From Pacificispira sp040217575 (GTDB lineage Bacteria; Pseudomonadota; Alphaproteobacteria; UBA8366; Aestuariispiraceae), in the NCBI GenBank assembly GCA_040217575.1, contig JAVJPW010000005.1, forward strand, positions 434,001 through 498,000: 64,000 bases of DNA, given 5' to 3'. A model generated the notes under the pieces. That model was not told the origin of the DNA, made no database searches, and worked only from the letters and a program-made list of their open reading frames with translations. The position numbers and the translations under genes are program-made. Below, one piece after another: positions 27,384 to 36,398 of this stretch; the first letter of the stretch is position 1; each line of letters starts with the position of its first letter.

Positions 27384-27890
27384 TCAAACCGCGTCTCCCA
27401 TCAGCATCAGATCGGTGTCTCCGGGCCGCGCTCCCGCCGCGGTCAGCATTGCGTGAACCTGACCGCGATGGTGGGTTTGATGATTGAAGAAGTGGGTGAC
27501 CAGTGTCGCTTTCGGTCGCGACAGGTCACGCCCGGCGGCACCTGAATACCAGGTCAGGTCACCCACCAGCCAGTCGGACGAAAGAGATGTCGCCCAGGAC
27601 AGGATCGCCGCGTCCATATCGGCGCGGGCGGCACGCAGTTCCGGCCAATCGCCGACCATATCCACGGATCCGGAAATCGGGCCATCCGGCTTCGGCAAGC
27701 CCGCAAACCTGTGCATCCACATGCCGTCGCCCCACAGCAAATGACACAAGGTCGCGTGTATCGATCCGAAAAATGCGCCGCGGTCCCGACGCCGGTCCGC
27801 GTCCGACAGACCGTCGGCGGCATCGTAAAGGTTCCGGTTCTGCCACTCGTTGTAGCGGGCCATCACCCGCACAAATTCCGCATCAATCAT
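27384..27890 (-). CDS. DinB-family metal-dependent hydrolase/thiol-transferase-like protein
   Basis: 168 residues of the DinB/YfiT four-helix bundle. The metal-binding His set is seen: an early H-A-T-L-C-H-L-L-W-G-D and the C-terminal H-F-F-N-H-Q-T-H-H-R-G-Q. Members include thiol-S-transferases and proteins of unknown activity; the name comes from a DNA-damage gene of Bacillus, but nothing here shows damage regulation. It is unrelated to its flagellar neighbours. Confidence 0.85.
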   Translation of the reverse strand: MIDAEFVRVMARYNEWQNRNLYDAADGLSDADRRRDRGAFFGSIHATLCHLLWGDGMWMHRFAGLPKPDGPISGSVDMVGDWPELRAARADMDAAILSWATSLSSDWLVGDLTWYSGAAGRDLSRPKATLVTHFFNHQTHHRGQVHAMLTAAGARPGDTDLMLMGDAV

Positions 27891-27923
27891 GATCCACTCC
27901 GGATGTTATCGACACATCGACGC

Positions 27924-27963
27924 AAAAAAGGGGGCCGCACGATAAACCGGACAGCCCCCCTTC
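27924..27963 (-). terminator. Rho-independent terminator of cheY
   Basis: On the minus strand a G-rich arm (AAGGGGGGC) pairs with GCCCCCTT across an 18-base loop and is followed directly by TTTTTT, 33 bases after the cheY stop. Confidence 0.8.
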
Positions 27964-27995
27964 TTCGCACGATATATAATCCGGCGATCAGCGCA

Positions 27996-28382
27996 CTAGA
28001 AATTTCCCATAACAGAGACGATCTTCGACTTCAGTGTCGCAGCATTGAACGGCTTCACGATATAGTTGCTCACGCCAGCCTCTTTCGCGGCGATCACATT
28101 TTCGGTCTTGCTTTCCGCCGTAATCATGATGAACGGCAAATTCTGCATCCGCACATCGGAGCGAACTTCCCGAAGAAGCTCAAGCCCGGTCATCGGTTCC
28201 ATGTTCCAGTCCGATATGACCAGCCCATAGTCCTTGTTCTTCAGCTTGGCCAGCGCATCGCCGCCGTCCGTCGCTTCATCGACATTGTTGAAACCCAATT
28301 GTTTCAACAGGTTCCGAATAATCCGCAGCATTGTTTTATAGTCGTCCACAATCAGGACGTTCATGTTCATATCAACCGACAT
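27996..28382 (-). CDS. cheY: Chemotaxis response regulator CheY
   Basis: Single receiver domain of 128 residues that binds FliM when phosphorylated to alter motor rotation. Acidic pair D13-D14, phospho-acceptor D58 (S-D-W-N-M-E-P), T88 and K110 are in place. I chose ATG 28382 (GGAG seven bases upstream) over GTG 28388. It lies next to motE and fliM, with its own terminator. A 208-base leader separates it from motE. Confidence 0.9.
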   Translation of the reverse strand: MSVDMNMNVLIVDDYKTMLRIIRNLLKQLGFNNVDEATDGGDALAKLKNKDYGLVISDWNMEPMTGLELLREVRSDVRMQNLPFIMITAESKTENVIAAKEAGVSNYIVKPFNAATLKSKIVSVMGNF

Positions 28383-28590
28383 TGCCACACTCCACTTGAT
28401 CGCTAATTAACGAAGTTCGAACTCCGCGTGGCCTACCCCATATACGAAGTTTCCTCCTATCCGATCCCAGCCAGGAAAACTACCCTGATACCGGTCTCGT
28501 TTATGTAATATTTATCGGACATTCCTTTCTTTGAAGTTAACGAAATCCTGCAAAACGTTCGCAACGTCAAGAATAGTTGAGACCGGTCTT

Positions 28591-29238
28591 CTATTGCGTC
28601 AGATCAGGCAGATCCTGACGCGCATCGATTTCCTGGGTGATCAATACCGCGCGCTCCGGATCCATGGCTTCCAGGATCGGCGCAAGTTTGCGTTCGCTCA
28701 TACCCCGGATAACACTGAGGACCGTATCCAGGTCCATGGTATTGAAAATCGCGGCCGCTGCCCGCGGCTTCATGTTTGAATACACCCGCTGCAGGCGCTC
28801 GCTTTCCTCATCTTCCAGCGTTTCAAACTGCTGAACCAGATTGGCAATTTCATCGCGGATGCTTTCCAGATGCTGCTGCGTGTCGGCCAGACGTTCTTCG
28901 GCGACCATCAGAACCGCCTCGCGCTGTTCCAGCTCCCGCTCACGGTCGTCCAGTTCCAACCGCCGTCTCGCCAGGCTGTTGGCAAGGCGAATTTCAGTGG
29001 GGTGCATATCGCTGGACCCGTCAATGATCGGCACCTCACTGTCGTCCAGCTCCAACGGTGTCATTTCCTCACCGGAATCGCCCGGTACCGGCGGCACAGC
29101 ATCGGCGTCCTGCGCGGCGGCTGTACCAGGTCCCTCGCTGGGCAGCGCATCGGACAGACTGTCCCAGATCGACCCGATCCGAAAGGACAGCCCCAGCGCG
29201 GCCAGGAAAATCAGTGCTGGGATCAGACGCAGTTTCAT
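28591..29238 (-). CDS. motE: MotE-family protein (MgtE N-domain-like flagellar chaperone)
   Basis: 215 residues: signal anchor/signal peptide (about 1-22), acidic linker, a long coiled coil (about 80-145, rich in R-E-L-E-Q-R-E) and a C-terminal MgtE-N-like helical domain (M-K-P-R-A-A-A-A-I-F-N-T-M-D and I-L-E-A-M-D-P-E-R-A). In rhizobia MotE is a periplasmic chaperone for the motor protein MotC. No MotC is recognisable here. Located between cheY and the DUF6468 gene. Confidence 0.85.
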   Translation of the reverse strand: MKLRLIPALIFLAALGLSFRIGSIWDSLSDALPSEGPGTAAAQDADAVPPVPGDSGEEMTPLELDDSEVPIIDGSSDMHPTEIRLANSLARRRLELDDRERELEQREAVLMVAEERLADTQQHLESIRDEIANLVQQFETLEDEESERLQRVYSNMKPRAAAAIFNTMDLDTVLSVIRGMSERKLAPILEAMDPERAVLITQEIDARQDLPDLTQ

Positions 29239-29270
29239 CCCCTATTGCCTTTGTCTCTCAGCATCACGGG

Positions 29271-29822
29271 CTAGCGCATATCCTGCAGCGCCTTCAGCAG
29301 TTCCGATTTGGACTTGGCGGCAGCCTTCTTTGCGGCGCTGCGCCTTTGTCCGCCGGGCTGGCCGTCCGCATCCGGGCGGTCTTCCGGCGTTACGGTCAGG
29401 CTTCGCCGGGTGTCGCCATCGTCCTCGACCGGTTGTCTGCCGCGGTCATCAGCGCCAGGACCGGTCCGCCCGACCGTTTTGGCACCGGCACTGCCGCCGG
29501 CTCGAACCCCGATTTCCAGTGCGTCCGCTACACGTTCGCCACGCTTTATCAGAAACTCAAGATCGTCGCTCAGCTCCGCTGCCTTATGTGCTGTCTGGCG
29601 GGCTTCGGTCAAGGTCGTGCCGACATTGGACTTCAGATCCGCAAGTGCGGATTCCGCACGGTCCGTGGCCGTTCCGAACTCCCGGATCAGCTTTTCCAGT
29701 TCGGCCCGGCCGGATTTGATCGCAGCCACCTGACGGTTCAGGCGAACGCCGTAGAAGACTGCCACGCCGAGCATGACCATCAGCGCGATATCCAGAATGA
29801 TGCCAAGCGTGTCGCCAACCAT
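29271..29822 (-). CDS. DUF6468 flagellar-operon protein
   Basis: 183 residues starting at ATG 29822 (M-V-G-D-T-L-G-I-I-L-D); an in-frame ATG at 29864 adds 14 residues without a clear ribosome site. One N-terminal TM is followed by a coiled coil (about 25-95) and a basic, low-complexity C-terminus. The family occurs in alphaproteobacterial flagellar operons beside motE and fliM; function is not established. Confidence 0.75.
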   Translation of the reverse strand: MVGDTLGIILDIALMVMLGVAVFYGVRLNRQVAAIKSGRAELEKLIREFGTATDRAESALADLKSNVGTTLTEARQTAHKAAELSDDLEFLIKRGERVADALEIGVRAGGSAGAKTVGRTGPGADDRGRQPVEDDGDTRRSLTVTPEDRPDADGQPGGQRRSAAKKAAAKSKSELLKALQDMR

Positions 29823-29976
29823 TTCGTTTCGTCCATCACAGCGGCAATCGGCCGACAGGGACATTCAGCCATTACATGGCACTGCAAGCCGGGCGCAACT
29901 TACAAACACCCCAACACGGGGAACTGCAATCGGTCCCTGATACGAACGCTAACAGGATTCGCCGATACCCGCGTGG

Positions 29977-31074
29977 CTACTCGACTTCGGCGCGTTTGTC
30001 TATTCGAACCGCAATATTGCCGGCTTTCCGCCCCATGGTTCCTGTGAACATGGGCATACTGCCGCACCGCAGTTGAACGGGAGATTCCGGCGTAGCCTGC
30101 AGCGGCAGGTACATTCCTTCCTCCCAGTCCAGGACCTGTCCCAGCGACATGCTGACTTCGTCCAGCACTGCTTCGATCGGGACTTCGGTGAACCACAATT
30201 CCGTCGCCAGGTGGTTTTCCCAGATGGAGTCGCGCCCGAACTTCTCCCCCATGAACATCTGAAGCAGGAGTTCACGAACGGGTTCCAGTGTCGCGTACGG
30301 CAACAGCAGCTCAAGTCGGCCGCCCCGGTCTTCCATGTCGATCCTGAGGCGTGCAAGAATTGCCGCGTTCGCGGGCCGTGCGATCGTTGCGAACCGGGGG
30401 TTCGTTTCCAGCCGGTCGAAACGCATCGTCACCGACGACAGCGGATCGAATGCCGCGGAAAGGTCGGCCAGGACCACGCTGATCATACGTTCGACCAGGT
30501 TGCGTTCGATGGTGGTATAGGGGCGACCTTCAATCCGCATTGCCGCGGTTCCCCGGCGCCCCCCCAAAAGAACGTCGACGATCGAATAGATCAGCGAGCT
30601 GTCGATGGTGATCAGGCCGAAATTGTCCCATTCCTCCGCCTTGAAGACGGTCAGCATGGCCGGCAGCGGGATGGAGTTCAGATAGTCGCCGAAGCGGATC
30701 GACGTAATGTTGTCCAGACTGACTTCGACGTTGTCAGAAGTGAAGTTACGAAGCGACGTGGACATCATCCGGACCAGTCGGTCATAGACGATTTCCAGCA
30801 TCGGCAGGCGTTCATAAGACACCATGCCGGAATCGATGATCGCTTCGACGCCGGATTTCGTCCCTTCGTCGTCGCCGCCTTCCTGGAAACCCAGAAGGCT
30901 GTCGATTTCATCCTGGTTCAGAACACGGGCCGCACCGCCGCCTTCGTCGCCGCCGCCGTCGGCCATCGCAGCCCATTCCGACGCCAGATCATCACCACCG
31001 GCATCGCCCTGGCCTACATCTTCTTCCGCCATGGCGGCCCAGTCGTCGGCCATTGCTTCTTGGTCGTCAGCCAT
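29977..31074 (-). CDS. fliM: Flagellar motor switch protein FliM
   Basis: C-ring protein that binds phospho-CheY and sets rotation direction. 365 residues; the CheY-binding/FliG-like segment L-N-Q-D-E-I-D-S-L-L is at residues 52-61, not near the N-terminus, because of an acidic ~45-residue extension carrying two W-A-A-M-A repeats. The CheC-like middle and SpoA C-terminal domains are intact. FliN and FliG are not in the window. Confidence 0.95.
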   Translation of the reverse strand: MADDQEAMADDWAAMAEEDVGQGDAGGDDLASEWAAMADGGGDEGGGAARVLNQDEIDSLLGFQEGGDDEGTKSGVEAIIDSGMVSYERLPMLEIVYDRLVRMMSTSLRNFTSDNVEVSLDNITSIRFGDYLNSIPLPAMLTVFKAEEWDNFGLITIDSSLIYSIVDVLLGGRRGTAAMRIEGRPYTTIERNLVERMISVVLADLSAAFDPLSSVTMRFDRLETNPRFATIARPANAAILARLRIDMEDRGGRLELLLPYATLEPVRELLLQMFMGEKFGRDSIWENHLATELWFTEVPIEAVLDEVSMSLGQVLDWEEGMYLPLQATPESPVQLRCGSMPMFTGTMGRKAGNIAVRIDKRAEVE

Positions 31075-31205
31075 ATCCTCTGCCTCGGTTGCGCGCTTGC
31101 GTTCTCATTTAATATCGCAAACACCGCAAGCAATATCGGGGCCAAACATTGTGAGATTGGAGTCTACAGCGACTTTCACGCAACGTCACGTGGACCGGCG
31201 GCGGC

Positions 31206-31724
31206 CTATTGTACCAGCAACTTCACCAGAAGGAGATTGCGCACCGGCGTCGGGCTCAGAACCTGTGAAGCGCGACGATACAGTTCTTCACGCACAAGAT
31301 AGGCCCCTTCGCTGCCGTTCAGTTCCTCGACACGCAATTCCCGCAGGAAGACGTTGAATTCACTGATCAGCCGCGGTCGTTCAGCTTCGATCCGCGCTAC
31401 GCCAATATCGTCTTCCATTTCAATCTGAATGCCAACGACCAGAAAATTGCGCCGGTTCCCGGTACCACTGAGAGATACCGTCATTTCCTCCATTTCATAG
31501 AAGACGCCGGGAGGAACCACTTCTTCTACCGCCGGTTCTTCGTCGGCCATCTCTTCCTCGGCCGGTTCTTCGATACCAAGCAGAGGATCCAGAAGTCCCA
31601 GCATGAACACAGCCGCCCCCGCTCCGCCCAGCAGCAGAATCGGCAGAACGATAAACAGGATGAGTTTTTTGCCGCTGACCTTTTTCTTTGGCGGGCCGCT
31701 TTCGCCGTCGTCTTCTTCGCTCAT
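31206..31724 (-). CDS. fliL: Flagellar basal-body-associated protein FliL
   Basis: FliL surrounds the stator and supports torque. 172 residues: short basic cytoplasmic tail, one TM (about 19-41), an acidic linker, and a stomatin-like periplasmic domain with the typical end R-N-L-L-L-V-K-L-L-V-Q. First gene of the fliL-fliM-DUF6468-motE group on the minus strand. No sigma-54 element is seen upstream. Confidence 0.93.
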   Translation of the reverse strand: MSEEDDGESGPPKKKVSGKKLILFIVLPILLLGGAGAAVFMLGLLDPLLGIEEPAEEEMADEEPAVEEVVPPGVFYEMEEMTVSLSGTGNRRNFLVVGIQIEMEDDIGVARIEAERPRLISEFNVFLRELRVEELNGSEGAYLVREELYRRASQVLSPTPVRNLLLVKLLVQ

Positions 31725-31952
31725 TTACTGCTTCCCAGCGCTAACCGATACCCCAACGGACCGATGTATCCAGATGCCCGTGCCGACACGCCCAGGCGCC
31801 GACCGGATAACAGGATCACGCGTGCCCGGTAAATCCTGCCCCAACCCCTAGCATGATTTGTCTGAAGTTGTGAAAAATCTTCCCCAGCTGGGGCTCGTTG
31901 GGTCGCTCCGCAAGCCACCAAATCCACCCAGAAATTTTTTAACCATTTGATT

Positions 31953-31967
31953 TTAATAAGATTTTAA
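31953..31967 (+). promoter_or_regulatory. CtrA-like binding site TTAA-N7-TTAA
   Basis: TTAA, seven bases, TTAA, matching the core of the CtrA consensus, ending four bases before the flgF sigma-54 -24 box. A further TTAAC lies at 31939. The segment is AT-rich, so chance occurrence is possible. The surrounding fliL-flgF gap (about 350 bases) otherwise holds only the sigma-54 promoter. Confidence 0.4.
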
Positions 31968-31970
31968 AAA

Positions 31971-31985
31971 TGGCACGCCAATTGC
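31971..31985 (+). promoter_or_regulatory. Sigma-54 promoter of the flgF-flgG-flgA-flgH operon
   Basis: TGGCACG-CCAA-TTGC(T) is a perfect -24/-12 element. The predicted start is near 31997, about 80 bases before flgF. Confidence 0.9.
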
Positions 31986-32075
31986 TGTTCCTTCCGGCGA
32001 GAGAGAATGAGAGGCATCGCTGCTGGCGGAGAACCGGCTGATGCGAATTGGAGAGAGCGAAAGGCGTCCTGCGCC

Positions 32076-32807
32076 ATGGAAAATACTACATATATCGCCT
32101 TATCCCGACAGATCGGACTGCGCCGCGAAATGGACATCGTGGCCCAGAATATCGCCAACGCCAACACACCGGCGTTCAAGGGCGAACGCCTGATCTTCCG
32201 TGAGTTCCTGTCCACTTCCGAATCGTCGGACGAGTTGTCCTTCGTTCAGGATGTCGGAACCGCGCGGGACACGACGAACGGTCCGCTGGTGTCGACAGGC
32301 AATGCCCTGGACGTTGCCATCACCCGGGAAGAAGGCTTCTTCGTCGTCGATACGCCGCTTGGCGAACGCTATACGCGTCACGGACGCTTCCAGCTGGATG
32401 AAGAAGGCACCCTGGTCACCAGTACCGGATATCCAGTGATGGGCGCCGGCGGCCCGATCACGATCGATGGCGAAGAAGGACCGATTGCCATCGCAATCGA
32501 CGGCACGATTTCGAATGACGAAGGCGTGGTCGACCAGCTTCGTGTCGTGGACTTTGAAGACACCCAGCAACTGCGCAAGGCGGCAAACGGGCTTTACACG
32601 GCCCCACCTGACGTAGAGCCGGAAGAAATGGACGACCCTCAACTTGCCCAGGGCATGATCGAGGAATCGAACGTTCAGCCCATTCTGGAGCTGACACGGA
32701 TGATGGACATCCACCGGACCCACGACAGCGTGGCACGTTTCCTGAAACAGGAAGATGACCGCATCAAGGACATGCTGGACCGGATCGGTCGTCCGGCCCA
32801 GGCCTGA
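32076..32807 (+). CDS. flgF: Flagellar proximal rod protein FlgF
   Basis: Rod protein, 243 residues from ATG 32076 (M-E-N-T-T-Y-I-A-L-S-R-Q), the normal family start. The N-terminal D-I-V-A-Q-N-I-A-N-A-N-T-P-x-F-K-G motif and the middle G-x-F-x-V-D-T-P-x-G-E-R-Y-T-R-H-G block are typical. First gene after a perfect sigma-54 promoter; flgG follows after 56 bases. Confidence 0.94.
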   Translation: MENTTYIALSRQIGLRREMDIVAQNIANANTPAFKGERLIFREFLSTSESSDELSFVQDVGTARDTTNGPLVSTGNALDVAITREEGFFVVDTPLGERYTRHGRFQLDEEGTLVTSTGYPVMGAGGPITIDGEEGPIAIAIDGTISNDEGVVDQLRVVDFEDTQQLRKAANGLYTAPPDVEPEEMDDPQLAQGMIEESNVQPILELTRMMDIHRTHDSVARFLKQEDDRIKDMLDRIGRPAQA

Positions 32808-32863
32808 TGAAAACGACGACACGGCCTGAGCGAACGACGCGAGCGACGAAGGAGACCTGAACC

Positions 32864-33649
32864 ATGCGAAGTCTGAGCATCGGCGCGACGGGAATGCTGG
32901 CACAACAGCTCAACGTCGAAGTAATCTCGCACAACATCGCGAACCTTAACACCACGTCCTTCCAGCGACGCCGGGCGGAATTTCAGGATCTCCTGTACCA
33001 GAATCTACGGCGCGTCGGTTCCGACAGTTCTGACGCCAACACGACCGTACCCGTCGGTGTTCAGGTCGGGCTCGGCGTGAAAACCGCCGCCGTTTACCGG
33101 ATCACCGAACAGGGGAACCTGACCCTGACGGAAAACCCGTTGGATGTCGCGATCAACGGCCCGGGGTATTTCCGGATCGAACTGCCGAATGGAGAGACCG
33201 CCTATACCAGGGCCGGATCGTTCCAGCTGGACGGCGATGGAGACATGGTCACTGTCGACGGCTTTACGGTGCAACCGGGCCTTACGATCCCGGCGAACGC
33301 GGTCGATATATCCATCAATGCATCGGGCGAAGTGCTGGTGTCCATCGACGGACAGACCGCCCAAAGCAATGTTGGTCAGCTTGAAATCTCGCGCTTCGCA
33401 AACGAAGCCGGTCTGCTGGCTGTTGGTGACAACCTTTACCTTGAAACACCGGCATCCGGTGCGGCGACCACGGCCGCGCCCGGCACGAACGGTTTCGGTT
33501 CCATCCAACAGGGCTTCCTCGAGACGTCGAACGTCAACGTGGTGGAAGAAATTACGAACCTAATCACCGCACAGCGCGCCTACGAAATGAACTCGAAGGT
33601 TATCGAGACGTCCGACCAGATGATGTCGACGCTGACGAACCTGCGGTAA
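32864..33649 (+). CDS. flgG: Flagellar distal rod protein FlgG
   Basis: 261-residue distal rod subunit: start M-R-S-L-S-I-G-A-T-G-M-L-A-Q-Q, then I-S-H-N-I-A-N-L-N-T-T-x-F-Q-R, and C-terminal S-N-V-N-V-V-E-E-I-T-N-L-I-T-A-Q-R-A-Y-E-M-N. GGAG lies upstream of the ATG. Confidence 0.96.
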   Translation: MRSLSIGATGMLAQQLNVEVISHNIANLNTTSFQRRRAEFQDLLYQNLRRVGSDSSDANTTVPVGVQVGLGVKTAAVYRITEQGNLTLTENPLDVAINGPGYFRIELPNGETAYTRAGSFQLDGDGDMVTVDGFTVQPGLTIPANAVDISINASGEVLVSIDGQTAQSNVGQLEISRFANEAGLLAVGDNLYLETPASGAATTAAPGTNGFGSIQQGFLETSNVNVVEEITNLITAQRAYEMNSKVIETSDQMMSTLTNLR

Positions 33650-33697
33650 TCCCGGCACACGATCGGGCAAACGGTAGCAAGGAAAGGAGTAGCAGTT

Positions 33698-34732
33698 ATG
33701 CCGAAACTCACAAAACCCGCGTTGAGCGTCGTCTATGCGTTGCTTTTGTCCGGTTTGCTGCTTGCCCTTGCGATTCCTGCCGTCACCAGCGCCGCGTTGG
33801 CATCCGGTTCCGCAGGCGACAGTCAGGAAGGCGTCGTGGCCGACGTCGTAATTGTCCCCATGGTCGAACTCGACGGTGACTATATCCTTCTGGGCGACGT
33901 GTTTTCACCGATCGACCGGTATGCGGACCGGGCAATCGCCCGCGCGCCCGATCCGGGCGAGGAGGTCACCCTGCCGGCGGTATGGCTCTGGCGCACGGCG
34001 CGGACCTTCGGCATCGACTGGCGGCCGCTGAGCACCGAAGACACGGTGACCGTGACCCGTCCCAGCACAACCGTGACCGAAGGGGCCATCACATCCCTTA
34101 TCATGGATGAATATTTCATGCGGACGGGCGAAGATGATCTGATCGACCTGGAAACGGACGGCAGCCTGCGGGCGATCCATCTTCCGGTGACGGCTTCCCC
34201 CACCGCACGGATAGACCGGTTCAATCTGGATCCGCGGTCCGGGCGGTTCACCGCGACCGTGGTGTCCCCTGCCGAAGGGTCCCCGATTGAACGCATGAAT
34301 GTTTCCGGCCAGTTTCACCGTCTTGCGGAAATGCCGGTGCCGAACACACGCCTTGGCCGGGACCACATCATCCGGGAACGGGACCTTGTGATGGTCCGCC
34401 TGCGCGAACGCAGCCTGGGGACCAATCTGGTCAGCGATCCCGACATGTTGGTCGGCATGTCCGTCCAGCGTGCGTTGAGCGCCGGGGAACCGGTCCGCGC
34501 GAACGACATCCGCCCACCGGTCCTGGTTCAGAAAAACCGCCAGGTCCTGGTCACGCTGGAGACGCAGACCATGATCCTTACCGTACAGGGACGCGCCCTG
34601 GACGACGGCGCAATGGGCGACATCATCCGAATTCAGAACACCGAATCCAACAACGTCATAGAGGCAATCGTGACCGGGGACGCACGTGCACGTGTCGAAC
34701 TGCCGCTGTCCCTTGCCATGCAAACGAACTGA
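33698..34732 (+). CDS. flgA: P-ring assembly chaperone FlgA
   Basis: Periplasmic chaperone for FlgI. 344 residues with a signal peptide (about 1-33) and a C-terminal SAF-type domain (about 210-340, including R-V-L/G-R-D-H-I-I-R and D-I-R-P-P-V-L-V-Q-K). It is longer than E. coli FlgA (about 219), the extra part lying before the SAF domain, as in other alphaproteobacteria. Confidence 0.92.
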   Translation: MPKLTKPALSVVYALLLSGLLLALAIPAVTSAALASGSAGDSQEGVVADVVIVPMVELDGDYILLGDVFSPIDRYADRAIARAPDPGEEVTLPAVWLWRTARTFGIDWRPLSTEDTVTVTRPSTTVTEGAITSLIMDEYFMRTGEDDLIDLETDGSLRAIHLPVTASPTARIDRFNLDPRSGRFTATVVSPAEGSPIERMNVSGQFHRLAEMPVPNTRLGRDHIIRERDLVMVRLRERSLGTNLVSDPDMLVGMSVQRALSAGEPVRANDIRPPVLVQKNRQVLVTLETQTMILTVQGRALDDGAMGDIIRIQNTESNNVIEAIVTGDARARVELPLSLAMQTN

Positions 34733-34745
34733 CGGAGCCTGCAAG

Positions 34746-35519
34746 ATGAAACCAATACGCGACAATGCCTTTGGCCGGGTTCTGAAGCTTTCAACCGCAT
34801 TGACCCTTTCCATGGGCCTTCTGACGGGATGTAACAACCTGGAGCGATTGAGCCAGGTAGGCACGGAACCGCCTCTGAGCCCGGTTTCCAACCCGACCCA
34901 CAACATCAACTACCAGCCCGTCAGCATGCCGATGCCGCAACCGACCGAAGCGGTGGCTCACGCAAATTCGCTCTGGCGGCCGGGCAGCCGCGCCTTTCTT
35001 GAGGATCTGCGCGCCAGCGACGTCGGGGACATCGTGACGGTGGCAGTGTCCATTTCGGACACAGCCAATGTTTCAAACTCCACGACGCGAACCCGCACCA
35101 CGGCAGAGGCATCCGGCGTGACATCCCTGCTGGGATATGAGGCCGCGCTGGACAACATCCTGCCTGAAGCAGTCAACCCGGCCAGCCTTGCCTCCATAAC
35201 GGGGAGTACGAACAATGTCGGCACCGGCGTCATCGCGCGGTCGGAGACGATCACCCTTAACGTCGCGGCCGTGGTTACACAGGTACTGCCGAATGGAAAT
35301 CTGGTCATTCACGGTCGCCAGGAAACTCGGGTGAACTACGAAGTCCGTGAACTTCAGGTCGCCGGCGTCATCCGGCCCCAGGACATTACATCAACCAACA
35401 CCGTCAACTACGACGACATCGCGGAAGCGCGCCTTGCCTATGGCGGAAGCGGCCATATCAGCGACTTCCAGCAACCACGGTGGGGCACGCAGATCATCGA
35501 TATCATCCTGCCCTTCTGA
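34746..35519 (+). CDS. flgH: L-ring lipoprotein FlgH
   Basis: Outer-membrane L-ring subunit. From ATG 34746 it is 257 residues with lipobox L-L-T-G-C29, giving a lipoprotein. The family blocks S-L-W-R-P-G-S-R-A-F-L-E-D, G-D-I-V-T-V and V-N-Y-E-V-R-E-L-x-V-x-G-V-I-R-P-x-D-I are present. It ends the flgF operon; a strong terminator lies 70 bases on. Confidence 0.95.
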   Translation: MKPIRDNAFGRVLKLSTALTLSMGLLTGCNNLERLSQVGTEPPLSPVSNPTHNINYQPVSMPMPQPTEAVAHANSLWRPGSRAFLEDLRASDVGDIVTVAVSISDTANVSNSTTRTRTTAEASGVTSLLGYEAALDNILPEAVNPASLASITGSTNNVGTGVIARSETITLNVAAVVTQVLPNGNLVIHGRQETRVNYEVRELQVAGVIRPQDITSTNTVNYDDIAEARLAYGGSGHISDFQQPRWGTQIIDIILPF

Positions 35520-35588
35520 TTTAGAGATTCGGACACGCCCGCGTACTCTCTCCTCTCTCTCCTCTCTCCCCACGCGGCGGAGTCCGAT

Positions 35589-35615
35589 AGGGCCCGGTCT
35601 TCAAGACCGGGCCCT
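35589..35615 (+). terminator. Rho-independent terminator of the flgF-flgH operon
   Basis: A 13-bp perfect inverted repeat (AGGGCCCGGTCTT / AAGACCGGGCCCT) with a minimal centre, followed by a T-run (CCCTTTTT) at 35618-35624. Confidence 0.9.
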
Positions 35616-35659
35616 TCCCTTTTTGGGCGCCTCTTTTCGGCGTCCGCGCAAAAGAAAAC

Positions 35660-35687
35660 GGCCCGGTGTCGCAAACGACACCGGGCC
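35660..35687 (-). terminator. Rho-independent terminator of dksA
   Basis: 12-bp arms GGCCCGGTGTCG/CGACACCGGGCC with a four-base loop; on the minus strand it is followed by TTTTCTTTT, 27 bases past the dksA stop. Two terminators therefore face each other between flgH and dksA. Confidence 0.88.
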
Positions 35688-35714
35688 GGATTTCGTGTCC
35701 TGGCAGAACCGGAA

Positions 35715-36185
35715 TCAGTCTTCGCGGTGAAGACGTTCCATCCGTTCGTGCTTCTCCTGTGCCTCAAGGCTCAGCGTCGCGATCGGGCGCGCTTCCAGCC
35801 GACGGAGAGAAATCGGTTCGCCCGTTTCTTCGCAATAGCCGTAGCTGTCGTCCGTGATGCGGTCCAGGGCCGCGTCGATCTTGGCAATCAGCTTGCGTTC
35901 CCGGTCCCGGGTACGCAGTTCGATGGCCCGGTCGGTTTCCATCGATGCGCGATCCGTCAGGTCCGGCTGTGCCAGACTTTCTTCCTGCATGCTTTCAAGC
36001 GTTTCGGAAGATTCACGCAGGAGTTCCGCCCGCCAGGTCAGCAGGCGTCTGCGGAAATATTCCTTTTGAAGGGGATTCATGAACTCTTCGTCATCGGACG
36101 GACGGTAGTCCGGCGGCAACAAGGTAGAAGAAAACGGTACGTCTGAGGAAGCGGAAGTATTATCCGAAGCTTCACTGCTCGACAT
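35715..36185 (-). CDS. dksA: DksA/TraR-family RNA polymerase-binding factor
   Basis: Binds the RNA polymerase secondary channel with ppGpp. From ATG 36185 (GGGGAG six bases upstream; ATG 36191 is an alternative) it is 156 residues: coiled coil, then C-terminal Y-G-Y-C-E-E-T-G-E-P-I, R-R-L-E-A-R-P. Only one of the four zinc-finger Cys of E. coli DksA remains, as is common in alphaproteobacteria. Monocistronic with its own terminator. Confidence 0.9.
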   Translation of the reverse strand: MSSSEASDNTSASSDVPFSSTLLPPDYRPSDDEEFMNPLQKEYFRRRLLTWRAELLRESSETLESMQEESLAQPDLTDRASMETDRAIELRTRDRERKLIAKIDAALDRITDDSYGYCEETGEPISLRRLEARPIATLSLEAQEKHERMERLHRED

Positions 36186-36398
36186 CGGCATCTCCCCGTA
36201 TCAGAAAACCACCAAAATATCCCAGTCAGGATGGCGCGGCTTATATTGGGCGATGCGATAGATAGCAACCCCTTTCTACGAATAACATTTTCGCGATCAG
36301 GATTTGCGGCGCAACATCACCAACATGCAGTGTCCCCTCCCCGGCGACACCATAGATATCTGAAACAACAGTCAAATTGCCATCCCGGCGATCAGGGG

